Assembly: GCF_021631985.1 (NCBI RefSeq)
Contig: NZ_CP070225.1
Span: forward strand, 9,548,001-9,612,000
Length of the DNA: 64,000 nucleotides
Source of the DNA: Sandaracinus amylolyticus
Lineage (GTDB): Bacteria > Myxococcota_A > Polyangia > Polyangiales > Sandaracinaceae
Reading direction: 5' to 3'
Under the pieces are notes generated by a model. The model was not told the origin of the DNA and ran no database searches. It saw only the letters and a program-made list of their open reading frames with translations. Both the position numbers and the translations under genes were made by a program. Shown here piece after piece: positions 54,603 to 63,760 of the stretch; the stretch's first letter is position 1, and every line of letters starts with the position of its first letter.

Positions 54603-55797
54603 TCCCGTACTGCTCGAGGTATCGCCGCACCTGCCTGCGCGATCGCCTCATCCTCCGCGCGACCTCGCTGACGTTGCCGTCGGCCTCGCGCCACACGCGC
54701 TCGACGTCCTCGCGGCTCGGTGCGCCGAGCTTCGACCGCACGCCCGACGCCGGGCCCACGCTCGGCGTCGCGGCGTGCGGTGCGTCGAGGCGCGCCGCGA
54801 CGAGGTCGAGCTCGAGGCTGGTCGCGCCGGCGCCCCGCACCCGCAGCTCGGTCGCGACGGTGAGCAGCTCGCGCACGTGGAAGCGCCAGTCGTGCGTGAG
54901 GAGCGCCTCGACGAGCGATGGCGCGAGCGGTGGCGCGTCGGCGCCGAGCGCGTGACGCAGGATCGGGAGGACGTCCTCGCGTCGATCGCGCAGCGGTGGC
55001 GCCACCAGCGTCCGCTCGGCGAGGAGCGCGTGGAGGTCGGAGCGCAATCGTCCGTCGGCGATCGCGCGCGAGAGATCGCGATGGGACGCGGCGATCAGCC
55101 GGACGTCGACGCGCATGCACGCTTCGCGCGTGGAATCGTGCACCAGCGTCACCTGCGCGGCCGCCGGGACCTCGTCGACGTCGCTCAGGAACAACGTGCC
55201 TCCGCGCGCCTGCTCGATCCGCGCGGCCACCGACGCGGGGCCGGCGAGGGCGCTGCCCCGCATCGCCACGAACGCGCCGATGCGCCCGCTACGCGCGTGG
55301 AGCGCGCGCGCGATCGCCGACGTCCCGGTGCCGCTCTCGCCCGTGAGAAGCACGCTCGATCGTGATGCCGCGAGCGCGTCGACCGCCGCGCGCAGCGCGA
55401 CCATGCGGGGCGCGCGACCGATCAGGCCTTCGATCTCCACGTCGCCCTCGGCGTCCGGCACTTCGCGCAGCAGCAGGAACGTGTCGCCCGCGCGCAGCAC
55501 GTCTCCGTCGCCGATCATCGCCTCGTACCGCACGCGCCGTGCGCGCGCGCCCTCGCGCATCACGAAGGTCCCGTTCGTGCTCGCGTCGCGCACCCGCGCG
55601 CTGCGACCCTCGCGCGTCACCGAGAGATGCCAGCGCGACAAGCGCGGATCGCGGATGCTGATCGAGCGGGGGCCGTTCGAGGCGCGTCCGATGACGAGCG
55701 ACTCGTCGCGCAGCGGGATCTCGACGGGCAGATCGCGATCCGGGGCGTCGAGCACGCGCAGCACGAGGCGTGGCGAGGGAGCGAGACGAGCGAGCAT
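54586..55797 (-). CDS. FHA protein with a degenerate sigma54-activator-like ATPase domain
   Basis: The 403-residue protein has an N-terminal FHA domain (LVIGRASNGPRS, LSRWHLS, STNGTFVM), an AAA+ region like that of sigma54 activators and a C-terminal Fis-type helix (GNVSEVARRMRRSRRQVRRYLE). The AAA+ domain is degenerate: Walker A reads GESGTGTS with Thr159 for Lys, and Walker B reads LFLSDVDEV. About 30 residues including the GAFTGA loop that contacts sigma54 are missing. It is therefore unlikely to hydrolyse ATP or open promoters, and may be a phosphorylation-responsive repressor or DNA-binding adaptor. Confidence 0.85.
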   Translation of the reverse strand: MLARLAPSPRLVLRVLDAPDRDLPVEIPLRDESLVIGRASNGPRSISIRDPRLSRWHLSVTREGRSARVRDASTNGTFVMREGARARRVRYEAMIGDGDVLRAGDTFLLLREVPDAEGDVEIEGLIGRAPRMVALRAAVDALAASRSSVLLTGESGTGTSAIARALHARSGRIGAFVAMRGSALAGPASVAARIEQARGGTLFLSDVDEVPAAAQVTLVHDSTREACMRVDVRLIAASHRDLSRAIADGRLRSDLHALLAERTLVAPPLRDRREDVLPILRHALGADAPPLAPSLVEALLTHDWRFHVRELLTVATELRVRGAGATSLELDLVAARLDAPHAATPSVGPASGVRSKLGAPSREDVERVWREADGNVSEVARRMRRSRRQVRRYLEQYGITPVR

Positions 55798-55845
55798 CCG
55801 TCGAGGCGTGGGTCGCCTCGCGCGCGATGGATTTTCGAGCGGGTT

Positions 55846-55923
55846 CGGGAGTGCTCGTCCCGGAGGTCCCGGACGGGAGCGCGCGGAGCGCGCGGACGGC
55901 AGGGACCGGAGCGGCGAGCCGAT
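55846..55923 (+). repeat. Single diverged copy of the 84-bp structured repeat
   Basis: This copy shares CGGGAGTGCTCGTCCCGG, GGTCCCGGACGGGAGCGCGC and GGCGAGCCGA-type blocks with the array at 11758-12009. It keeps the fold: GCTCG/CGAGC at the base and GGTCCC pairing with GGGACC, where the other copies have GGTCCC with GGGCCC. The change keeps pairing. It lies in the 141 bp between two leftward genes. Confidence 0.85.
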
Positions 55924-55938
55924 CTATCTGCCCCGCGA

Positions 55939-56796
55939 TCAGGGGCGATCGATCTCGACCGTGCGCGCGCCCTCGCCGGTGAGCAGCAGGATCACGTCGA
56001 TCGCGACGAGCACCGCGCCGAGCGCGGCGACGCCGATCGAGACGTTCGTGAGGTCGGTCGCGAGCATGCCCTCGTCGCGCAGCGCGTGCGTGGCCTGACC
56101 GGGCGTGTGGTACGCGTCCCAGAGCGACTGCGCGTGCACGCCGAGCCCGATGGTGCCGCCGATGCCGATCGCCGCGATGCCCGCGCCGACGTAGGTGAGC
56201 CAGCTCGGATCGCGCAGCACGGTGCGCGTGGCGCGATGCTCGGGCGGTGCGATCGCGGCGGGCGCGGGGAGCGAGAGCGCGACGTCGAGCTGCTGTCCGC
56301 GCTCCACGGTGACGCGGTGGATCGACTCGCGATCGCCGGCGCGCGCGGTGAGCACGTGCGGGCCCGGTGCGAGGCGCGCTTCGAGCGGAGCGGGCCCCTG
56401 AGGGTCGCCGTCGATGCGGATCTCGGCGGGCTCGGACGTCGTGACGCGGACCACGGCGAGACGTGACTCGAGATCGGCGAGGAGCTCGGCGGCGTAGGCG
56501 CGCTGGGCCTCGTCGAGCGCGTCGCTGGTGGTGAGCGAGCGGTACTCGCGCCACGCGTCGCTCCATCGTCCGAGGCGCTGGAGGCAGATCGCGACGTTGA
56601 AGCGCACGACGTCGTGGGGATCGATCTGCTGGGCGCGGAGGAAATGCTCGAGCGCCTCGGCGTAGCGCTCTTCGTCGTAGGCGAGCTCTCCCGCGTGGAA
56701 CTCGGTGCGGGCGCGCGCTTCGAGGGTCGACGTGTCCTGCGCGTGCGCGAGGGGCGCGACGAGGAGGACGACGAGCGCGAGGGCGAGGCGTGTCAT
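55939..56796 (-). CDS. TPR-PEGA domain protein
   Basis: The 285-residue protein has a signal peptide (ALALVVLLVAPLAHAQ). A TPR pair (about 25-95, HAGELAYDEERYAEALEHFL) is followed by a PEGA domain (about 110-185, VTTSEPAEIRIDGDPQGPAP). Two C-terminal membrane helices complete it (LTYVGAGIAAIGIGGTIGLG and TNVSIGVAALGAVLVAIDVI). PEGA-TPR proteins are typical partners of myxobacterial Ser/Thr kinases. ATGA overlap with the upstream kinase gene places both in one operon. Confidence 0.88.
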   Translation of the reverse strand: MTRLALALVVLLVAPLAHAQDTSTLEARARTEFHAGELAYDEERYAEALEHFLRAQQIDPHDVVRFNVAICLQRLGRWSDAWREYRSLTTSDALDEAQRAYAAELLADLESRLAVVRVTTSEPAEIRIDGDPQGPAPLEARLAPGPHVLTARAGDRESIHRVTVERGQQLDVALSLPAPAAIAPPEHRATRTVLRDPSWLTYVGAGIAAIGIGGTIGLGVHAQSLWDAYHTPGQATHALRDEGMLATDLTNVSIGVAALGAVLVAIDVILLLTGEGARTVEIDRP

Positions 56797-58309
56797 TCGC
56801 GGCCGTAGGGCGAAGGAAGAAGGCGGAGATCGGGCGCGCCGCGTGGCGCGTCGTGGGGCTCGGTCGGGTCGGGCACGACCGCGGGGGGCTCGATCGGCGC
56901 GGGCTCGATCGTGACCGGCGAGGAGGGCGAGGGTTCGACGCGCGTCCGCCGCACGCGCGGCGGCTCGATCGCGGCGGGCTCCACGACGACGGGCTCGGTC
57001 GCGGCGGGCGAGACCGTGGGAGCAGGGGGAGGAGGCGGCGGCACGACCTCGGGCGGCGGCGGCGGAGCGACTGCGTCGGTCGCGACCTCGCGCGGCGCCG
57101 GTGTCTCGTCGCGCGACGCGAGCCAGAGGCTCGTCCCGATGCCGACGATCACCGCGGCCCAGAACGCGACGAGCGGCCAGCGCCGCGGCGCGTGCGCCGG
57201 TGGGCGGCGCGATCGACGCACACCCGAGCCCGGCGGCGCGTCCTCCGCGCTCGGCGCGTCGTCGTCCTCGCGCACCGGGCTCGCACCACCGGGCAGCGTG
57301 GTCTCGTCCGCGGCGGCGCGGGTGCGGATGCGCGACGCGAAGCGCGCCTGCATCCACTGCTCGACCTGCTCGGTGCTCGTGTGCCCGCTCGCCTCGGCGG
57401 CCTTCGCGAGCCCTCGCGCGATCGGCTCGAGCGACGCCACGCGCTCCTCGACCTCGCGCGCCAGACATCCCTGCACCAGCGCCGCGATCGCAGGATCGAT
57501 CCCCGGCACCTCGCTCGTGAGCGCGGGGATCTCCGCGGCCTCGACTTGGCGCATCCGCGCGCTCGCGGCCTCGGCGTCGAAGAGCCGACGCCCCGCGAAG
57601 CACTCCCACGCCATCACGCCGAACGCCCACACGTCGGCGGCGCGGGTCGCCGGTCGCTTCACGCTCAGCAGCAGCTCGGGCGCGAGATAGCCGATCTTCC
57701 CTTGAGCTCGCCGGTCGCGGTGTGCGCGAGCCGGCCGCGCGCCGCGGCGATGCCGAAGTCGACGACCTTCACCCGACCATCGAGCGCGACGAGCACGTTC
57801 TGCGGGCTCACGTCGCGATGCACGATCCCGAGCGGCGCGCCCGATGGGTCCTTGGCCTCGTGCGCGGCATGCAAGCCGAGCGCGGCGCGCGCCAGCACGT
57901 GCGCGAGGAACGCGGCCGGTGGTCGCTCCGCTGCGACCTCCGCGAGCGAGCGTCCGTCGATCAGCTCCATCACGAGCCAGGGCAGGCCGCGATGGATCCC
58001 GGTGTCGATCACCTCGACGACGTTCGCGTGAGCGACCTGCGACGCGATGCGCGCCTCGTCGAGGAACATCGCGACCATCGCGGGATCGATCGCGTGATGC
58101 GGGTGCATCACCTTCATCGCGAGGTGCTTCTCGAAGCCGCCCGCGCGACGCCGGCGCACCAGCAGCACCTCGCCCATGCCGCCGCCCGCGACGAGGCCGA
58201 CGATCTCGTAGCCGTCGACGATCTCCCCGGTGCGCGGCCGCTCGGGCAACGTCCCGGATCCCTCGTGCGAACGCCTCACCTCGCGCGACTCTGCGAGCCG
58301 ATCCCCCAT
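56793..58309 (-). pseudogene. Ser/Thr protein kinase split by a one-base frameshift
   Basis: The upstream part (58309 to about 57700) holds a kinase N-lobe and catalytic loop: [33 protein letters not shown] and VVDFGIAA. It then runs off frame after GELKG. The downstream frame continues exactly where the family expects, with [27 protein letters not shown], then a helical region, a membrane helix (PLVAFWAAVIVGIGTSLWL) and a Pro-rich extracytoplasmic tail. Restoring one base in CTTCCCTT near 57696-57703 would rejoin both halves into a protein of about 505 residues. A real frameshift, a programmed shift or a base-call error are all possible. Confidence 0.75.
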
Positions 58310-58367
58310 CGACGTGGCCGCGAATCCTGTACCGAGAATCCCGTCGACGCCCGCCCCCGCGCGTGCG

Positions 58368-61300
58368 TCAGCCCACCCAGCGCGCTCGCTCGAGCGCCCG
58401 ATCGGCGCCGAGCCGCGCGAGGACCGCGTCGGCCTCCGCCTCGACGCGCAGCCCCTCGCTCGCATTCCCCGACGCGCGGAGCACGGCCGCCCACACGAGC
58501 TGGGTGGTCGCGCGCTCGTAGGGATCGTGCGCGGCGATCGTGAGCCGTGGCTCGAGCTCGGCGCGCGCGCCCTCGACGTCGCCCGCCGCGAGGCGCGCTC
58601 GGGCGGCGACCCGCGCTGCGACCTCGTCCTCGGCTGCGTCGGCGATCGCGCGGGCCTGCGCGATCGCGCGCTCGGCCTCGTCGATCGCGCCCTCGCGCAG
58701 CGCGAGGCGCGCCAGCGTGATCCACGTCTCGCCGATCCCGCGGGCCAGCCCGAGGCGCGCGTGCAGCGCGAGCACCTCGCGCGCGTGGACGCGCGCTTCG
58801 TCGTCGCGCCCCTCGTCGAGCGCGATCATCGCGAGGTTGTTGTGGGCGATCTGCGCGGGCGCGAGCCATCCGTAGGTGCGCGAGAGCGCGAGCGCTTCTT
58901 CGGTGTGCGCGCGTGCGAGCGGGAGATCGCCGCGGTTCGTGAAGCACACGCCGAGGTTCACGTGGGCGCGGATCGTCCCCCGCGGATCGCGCGCCTGGGT
59001 CGAGAGCGCGAGGTCCTCCTGGTTGATGGCGAGCTGTCCGTCCCAGTCGCCGTCGCGCAGGAGGTTCGCGCCGAGCCTGCCGCAGAGCGAGGCACGGAAC
59101 GCGGGCGCGTCGATGCGCGCCGCGACCTCGAGCGCGCGACGCCCGAGCGCGATGCCGCGCGCGTTCTCGCCCTGGAGATAGCCGACGATCCAGCCCTGGT
59201 GCGCGAGCAGGCTCGCGAGCTCCTGGGGATCGCCCTCGGGGCCGAGGAGCGCGAGGCCTTCCTCGATCGCGGCGAGCGCGGGCTCGAGGGCGCGACGATC
59301 GACGAGGGCGCGCGCGCGGAGCCCGTGCATGCGCGCGCGGAGCACGACGCGCGAGGGCTGCGCGACCTCGAGCGCGCGGATCGCGAGGGCCTCGGCGCGT
59401 GGTGCGTCGCCGGCGTCGGTGATCACCTCGGCGAGCAGCGCGAGCACTGCCGGCACGTCGACCGACTCGGCCGCCTCGGGCCACGTCGCGGCGCGCTCGA
59501 GCGCGCGCTCGAGCAGCGATGCAGCGAGCGGTGCGTCGACCGGCGCGGCAGTGCGTCCTGCTTCTTCCCAGGCGTAGGCCGCGAGGGCGCGCGCGCCGCC
59601 GTGCTCGGCGTGGGCCGCGAGCCGTGCGATCGATCCGTGCCCGTCGTCGTGCGACTCGCGCGCGAGCCATCGCGCGGCGCTCGCGTGGGCCCGGGCGAGC
59701 GTGTCGGGATCGAGCGCGTCGAGGAGCACGCGCCGCAAGTGCTCGGACCCGATGCGCACCGCGACCTCGAGCAGCGCCGCAGGACGCGGCACCGAGACCA
59801 GGAGGCCTTCGCGCGCGAGCCGCACCGTGCGATCCGCTGCGTGGCTCGCGACGCCCGACGCGCCGAGCGCGGTCGCGACGTCGGGGAGCGCATCGAAGGG
59901 CGCATCGCCGTCGAAGATCGCGGCGGCGGAGATCAGTCCACGCTCGCTCTCCGGCAGCGCGTCGCGCAGCGCGCGCAGCGCGGCGTCGCGATCGACGAAC
60001 GATGCGCCCGCGGGGCGACGCCATGCGGCGGCGAGCACGATGGCGGTCGCCGGCGCTCCTTCCGCGAGCGCAGCGAGCCCGGGCGCGTCGACACCGTGGG
60101 CCTCGAGCAGCGCGCGCACGTCGGCTTCTTCCAGCGGGGCCAGCGTGATCGTCCGCGTCTCCCGCGAGAGCACGAGCGCGCTCGTCGCGGTGACCACGGC
60201 GCGCACCCGTCCGTCTTCGCGCGCGAGCAGTCGCTCGAGCACGTCGCGCGAGTCCGCGTCCATCGCGTCGGCATCGTCGATCGCGAGCACCACGCGATCG
60301 CTCCGTCGTGCGGCCGCCGCGCGCGCGATCAGCGCGTCGAACGCGCGGTACGCCGACAGCCGCAGGGTCGTGGTCGCGACCGGCAGCGGAAGCGCGAGCA
60401 GCGCGCCCACCAGCGCGTCGCGCCCCGGATCTCCCGGCGCGATCCCCGCGTCGTCGAGCGCGCTCGCGACGCGCTCCGCCGCGTCGAACGCATCGCGATC
60501 GAACGCCGGGGACGCTGCGCGCAGCGCGAGACCGGCGAGCGTTCCGAGCGCGGTGCTCGCGCTCCCGCGCGGCGCCGACACCCGCACCACGAGCGCGCCC
60601 TCGTCGGCGAGCGCGTCGCACGCCGCGGTGAGCACCCGGGTGCGACCGATGCCGCGCGCGCCCTCGATCGTCACGTCGTGATCGCGGAGCGCACCGACCA
60701 CGCTCGCCACTTCGCGCGCTCGACCGACGATCAGCCCCGAGCCCGGCTCGCGCGCACGCACCTCGGAGCCGCCCACCGCCTTCCACGTCGTGCTGTGGTC
60801 GAGGCGCATCGTCGGCTGCGGCACCGCGAAGGCCTCGGTCGCGACGGCCTCGCGTGGATCGCGCCGTGTCGTCGCGCGGGACGCGGCGAACGAAGGACGT
60901 GCACCACGCGCCGCGCGCTCCCATGCATCGCGCGCGTGCGCCGCCGACGCGTAGCGCAGCTCGGCCTCGCGCGAGAGCAGCCGCGCGATCACCTCGAGCA
61001 GGCCTTCCTCGATCGCCAGTCCCGCGCGCGGCACCGGTGCGCCCACGTCGACGCTCCGCGTCCGCACGAGCACGGCCCACAGCGTCTCCGCGTCGTGCGG
61101 CGCGTGCCCGGTGACCAGCCGGTAGAGGAGCGCGCCGAGCGAGTAGAGATCCGAGCGCGGGCCCACGCGCATCGCACCGCGCGCTTGCTCGGGACTGAGG
61201 TATCCCGCGGTGCCCGCGACCACGCGCGAGCCGAGCCACTCGGTCACCAGCGGACGGCGCGCGCTCGCGAGCCCGAAGTCGGTGAGCTTCACGACGACGG

Positions 61301-61751
61301 GCCCGCGTGACGCGACGAGCACGTTGGAGGGCTTCAGGTCGCAGTGCACGACCCCGACGTCGTGCGCGTACGTGAGCGCGTCGAGGAGCTGCGAGCCGAT
61401 CTCCACGATCGCATCGCGATCGAGCGTGTCGGCGATCGCCTCGAGGTTCGGCCCGTCGACGTGCTCGAGCACGAGGTAGGGGCGCTCGTCGTCGAGCGTG
61501 CCCGCGGCGACGAGGCGCACGACGTGCGGATGGCGCAGCCGCGCGGCGAGCGAGGCCTCGCGACGGAACCAACCGGCGCGCCAGTCCGCGCTGCGGCTCG
61601 CGATCTTCAGCGCGACCGGTCGTCCGTCACGCTCGTCGATCGCGGCGTGCACGACCGCGCTGCCGCCGACGCCGATCACCGCGCGCAGCACGTACGGCCC
61701 GACGCGCTCGGGCCGACCGAGGGCCCGCGGCGTGTCGCGTCCCGTGCTCAC
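58368..61751 (-). CDS. Ser/Thr protein kinase with STAND-like ATPase and TPR repeats
   Basis: The 1127-residue protein is read from a GTG at 61751; longer readings run into the tRNA cluster. Residues 15-290 form a protein kinase ([49 protein letters not shown]). Residues 340-700 are an AAA/STAND-like ATPase whose Walker A reads [11 protein letters not shown], with Arg in place of Lys, while Walker B ([12 protein letters not shown]) is normal. The rest is TPR repeats (for example [19 protein letters not shown] and [20 protein letters not shown]). This matches large PknB-type signalling proteins of myxobacteria. It lies 58 bp upstream of the other kinase, same strand. Confidence 0.9.
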   Translation of the reverse strand: MSTGRDTPRALGRPERVGPYVLRAVIGVGGSAVVHAAIDERDGRPVALKIASRSADWRAGWFRREASLAARLRHPHVVRLVAAGTLDDERPYLVLEHVDGPNLEAIADTLDRDAIVEIGSQLLDALTYAHDVGVVHCDLKPSNVLVASRGPVVVKLTDFGLASARRPLVTEWLGSRVVAGTAGYLSPEQARGAMRVGPRSDLYSLGALLYRLVTGHAPHDAETLWAVLVRTRSVDVGAPVPRAGLAIEEGLLEVIARLLSREAELRYASAAHARDAWERAARGARPSFAASRATTRRDPREAVATEAFAVPQPTMRLDHSTTWKAVGGSEVRAREPGSGLIVGRAREVASVVGALRDHDVTIEGARGIGRTRVLTAACDALADEGALVVRVSAPRGSASTALGTLAGLALRAASPAFDRDAFDAAERVASALDDAGIAPGDPGRDALVGALLALPLPVATTTLRLSAYRAFDALIARAAAARRSDRVVLAIDDADAMDADSRDVLERLLAREDGRVRAVVTATSALVLSRETRTITLAPLEEADVRALLEAHGVDAPGLAALAEGAPATAIVLAAAWRRPAGASFVDRDAALRALRDALPESERGLISAAAIFDGDAPFDALPDVATALGASGVASHAADRTVRLAREGLLVSVPRPAALLEVAVRIGSEHLRRVLLDALDPDTLARAHASAARWLARESHDDGHGSIARLAAHAEHGGARALAAYAWEEAGRTAAPVDAPLAASLLERALERAATWPEAAESVDVPAVLALLAEVITDAGDAPRAEALAIRALEVAQPSRVVLRARMHGLRARALVDRRALEPALAAIEEGLALLGPEGDPQELASLLAHQGWIVGYLQGENARGIALGRRALEVAARIDAPAFRASLCGRLGANLLRDGDWDGQLAINQEDLALSTQARDPRGTIRAHVNLGVCFTNRGDLPLARAHTEEALALSRTYGWLAPAQIAHNNLAMIALDEGRDDEARVHAREVLALHARLGLARGIGETWITLARLALREGAIDEAERAIAQARAIADAAEDEVAARVAARARLAAGDVEGARAELEPRLTIAAHDPYERATTQLVWAAVLRASGNASEGLRVEAEADAVLARLGADRALERARWVG

Positions 61752-61874
61752 GCGACGAGCGTATACGAGCGGAAATCGGAGGTCCTGCCCCTCACACCCT
61801 GCAAGAGGTGCGCGCCGGGTAGCGGCCGGCCCCGGGCCTCGCCCGGTTCGATTTCCAAGAGAACGAAGAAGAGA

Positions 61875-61957
61875 GGAGGGCGGAAGAGTCGAACTCCACA
61901 CCGCGTGGGTGCCCTCGGTTTTCGAGACCGCGCCGATCCCGGATCGGATCACCCTCC
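61875..61957 (-). tRNA. Noncanonical tRNA-Ser-like structure, anticodon CGA
   Basis: Read on the minus strand the 83-nt stretch folds with an 8-bp acceptor (GGAGGGTG with CGCCCTCC) and a 6-bp D stem with a 3-base loop (CCGATC-CGG-GATCGG). The anticodon arm has loop CTCGAAA with anticodon CGA at standard positions 34-36 (one G-A mismatch at 27-43). A long variable arm (GCACC-CACGC-GGTGT) and a 4-bp T stem around TTCGACT complete it. The 8/4 geometry and long D stem recall tRNA-Sec and published allo-tRNAs rather than ordinary tRNA-Ser. The discriminator base would be T and no CCA is encoded, so function is uncertain. It is third in the tRNA cluster. Confidence 0.6.
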
Positions 61958-61970
61958 GAACGAATGCTGA

Positions 61971-62044
61971 TCGGCACGGCAGGACTCGAACCTGCGTCGT
62001 CTCCGCCCCAAACGGAGTGCCTGAAGCCACTAGGCTACGCGCCG
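61971..62044 (-). tRNA. tRNA-Pro(TGG)
   Basis: On the minus strand the acceptor is CGGCGCG with CGTGCCG, the D stem GCCT/AGGC, and the anticodon arm CTCCG-TTTGGGG-CGGAG with anticodon TGG. The T arm is GCAGG-TTCGAGT-CCTGC and the discriminator A. CCA is not encoded. It lies 8 bp after tRNA-Tyr and 13 bp before the Ser-type structure, so the three are probably one transcript. Confidence 0.92.
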
Positions 62045-62052
62045 AGAACGAA

Positions 62053-62135
62053 TGGAGCGGGAAGGACTCGAACCTCCCGTGCCCGAAAGGGCCGCGGCTT
62101 TACAGACCACTTGCCGCACCCGCGGCGTCCGCTCC
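62053..62135 (-). tRNA. tRNA-Tyr(GTA)
   Basis: On the minus strand: acceptor GGAGCGG/CCGCTCC and anticodon arm GTGGT-CTGTAAA-GCCGC, giving anticodon GTA. It has a long class II variable arm (CGGCCCTTTCGGGCA) and T arm GGGAGGTTCGAGTCCTTCC. The discriminator is A and CCA is not encoded. It is the first gene of the tRNA cluster. Confidence 0.94.
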
Positions 62136-62144
62136 GTGGTCGAG

Positions 62145-62172
62145 AACAATTGCGATTGAATGCGGAAGACAA
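62145..62172 (-). promoter_or_regulatory. Possible promoter of the tRNA cluster
   Basis: On the minus strand TTGTCT (62172-62167) and ATTGTT (62150-62145) are 16 bp apart, with a start expected just before the 5' end of tRNA-Tyr at 62135. The matches are partial but the interval is unusually A/T-rich for this chromosome. Confidence 0.35.
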
Positions 62173-62280
62173 CTGCGTTTGATGACGCAGGTCTCATCAC
62201 GCGCAAGCGCGCATGGTCGCGGTGCTCGAGGGCGAGCAGGGGCGGCGATCCGCGCCGCGAGCACGAGCGGCCAGAACGAC

Positions 62281-62313
62281 GAAGGCCGCCCCGGGGAACC
62301 CTGGGCGGCCTTC
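62281..62313. terminator. Strong hairpin in a gene-poor stretch
   Basis: GAAGGCCGCCC (62281-62291) pairs perfectly with GGGCGGCCTTC (62303-62313) across an 11-base loop. Within 62136-62631, which holds no gene I can support, it is the most stable structure. It could end transcription in either direction; no T tract is present. Confidence 0.5.
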
Positions 62314-62631
62314 GCGCAGCACACGTGTGCGACGACGGATCCGCCTAGGGGCTCGGGCTCGGATAGTACGCGGCCACTGGACTCGACGGGAGCACCGCAC
62401 TCGACGGGCGAGCCGGCATCTCCACCGCGCACGGGAGCGAGCCCGCGCGACCGGAAGAACCGGAGCGGCCGGAGCGCGACGAGCGCGCGATCGAGAGCAG
62501 GAGCGCCATGACGTTGAGCCTGGTCTACGGGATGGGGCGCGATGCGTCAAATGAAAAAGTGATCGTTGCTCAATCCATCAATCCGGCGCGTGCTTGGAGC
62601 GCACCGACGGTTTCGGCAGAATCGCGAGCTG

Positions 62632-63747
62632 ATGTCCTCTCCGATGCGATCCGTCCTCGCGCTCGCCCTGCTCTCGTCGCTCGCGGGATGCGGTGACGAC
62701 TCCGACGCGCCGCCGCTGCCGCGCGCCGAGGACCTGCCGCTCGGCGAGTGGACCGAGATCGCGCCAGGCGGCGACACCATCTGCTCGCGCGGCGAGCCGT
62801 ACTCGTTCTTCGTGCGCCCCGGCGCGGTCGATCGTGTGATCGTCGACTTCATCGGCGGCGGCGCGTGCTGGGACGAGTTCACGTGCAGCGTCGCCGACGC
62901 GATCTTCAGCGACTCGGTCGACGAGATCCGCGACGCCGTGCAGAACGCCGAGCCCGCGGGCCTCTACGATCACGAGAACGCCGACAATCCGTTCGCCGAC
63001 TACTGGCACGTCGTCATCCCCTACTGCACCGGCGACATCCACTGGGGCAACGCGACGACGACCTACGGCGAGGGCGAGAGCGCGGTCACGATCCACCATC
63101 GCGGCGCGGTGAACGCGCGCGCCGTGCTCGACTGGGTCTACGACTCGTTCGAGTCGCCGGAGCGCATCCTCGTCACCGGCTGCAGCGCGGGCTCGTACGG
63201 CTCGGTGATGTGGAGCGCGCACATCATGCGGCACTACGAGGGCGTGCCGATCCTGCAGTTCGGCGACAGCGGCGCGGGCATCATCACCGACGAGTTCTTC
63301 CGCAACAGCTTCCCCTCGTGGAACGCGCTCGAGGTGTTCCCGTCGTGGATCCCGGCGCTCGATCCCGAGCAGCACGACATCTTCGCGATGGCGCTGCCCG
63401 ACCTCTACTCGGGCATCGCGAACGCGTACCCGACGCAGCACATGAGCCAGTACAACACCGCGCTCGACGACAACCAGACGTTCTACTTCCGCGCGATGGG
63501 CGGCAGCGGCGTCGAGGAGTGGAGCGAGCGCATGCAGATGTCGGTCGCGGAGATCGAGGATCGCGCGACGAACTTCTCGTCGTTCATGGCGCCGGGCCAG
63601 CAGCACTGCATCGTCCCCTACGACAACTTCTACACGGTCAACGTGGGTGGCCGTCGCCTCGTCGACTGGTTGCGCGAGCTCGAGCGGGGAGAAGATCCGC
63701 CGAGCGTGGCGTGCAGCGGCGACGAGTGCAGCGCAGCGACGCCCTGA
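62632..63747 (+). CDS. Pectinacetylesterase-family lipoprotein
   Basis: The 371-residue protein starts at 62632 (a second Met at 62644 is possible) with a lipoprotein signal (ALALLSSLAGCGDD). The mature protein has the pectinacetylesterase/NOTUM-like pattern: FIGGGACWDEFTCSV, the nucleophile elbow VTGCSAGSYGS with Ser, and a late His in PGQQHCIVP. The family cleaves acetyl or acyl esters from carbohydrate or lipid substrates; the substrate here is unknown. It is a surface enzyme. The following gene starts 13 bp after its stop. Confidence 0.9.
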   Translation: MSSPMRSVLALALLSSLAGCGDDSDAPPLPRAEDLPLGEWTEIAPGGDTICSRGEPYSFFVRPGAVDRVIVDFIGGGACWDEFTCSVADAIFSDSVDEIRDAVQNAEPAGLYDHENADNPFADYWHVVIPYCTGDIHWGNATTTYGEGESAVTIHHRGAVNARAVLDWVYDSFESPERILVTGCSAGSYGSVMWSAHIMRHYEGVPILQFGDSGAGIITDEFFRNSFPSWNALEVFPSWIPALDPEQHDIFAMALPDLYSGIANAYPTQHMSQYNTALDDNQTFYFRAMGGSGVEEWSERMQMSVAEIEDRATNFSSFMAPGQQHCIVPYDNFYTVNVGGRRLVDWLRELERGEDPPSVACSGDECSAATP

Positions 63748-63760
63748 CCGGAGCAGAGGG

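Noticed and set aside
61875-61957. tRNA-Sec
   Set aside because: The geometry is similar but the anticodon is CGA rather than TCA, and no SelA/SelB gene is in the window.
61752-62030. N-terminal extension of the large kinase gene
   Set aside because: The extension runs into the tRNA cluster and lacks kinase-family similarity; the GTG at 61751 starts just before the kinase domain.
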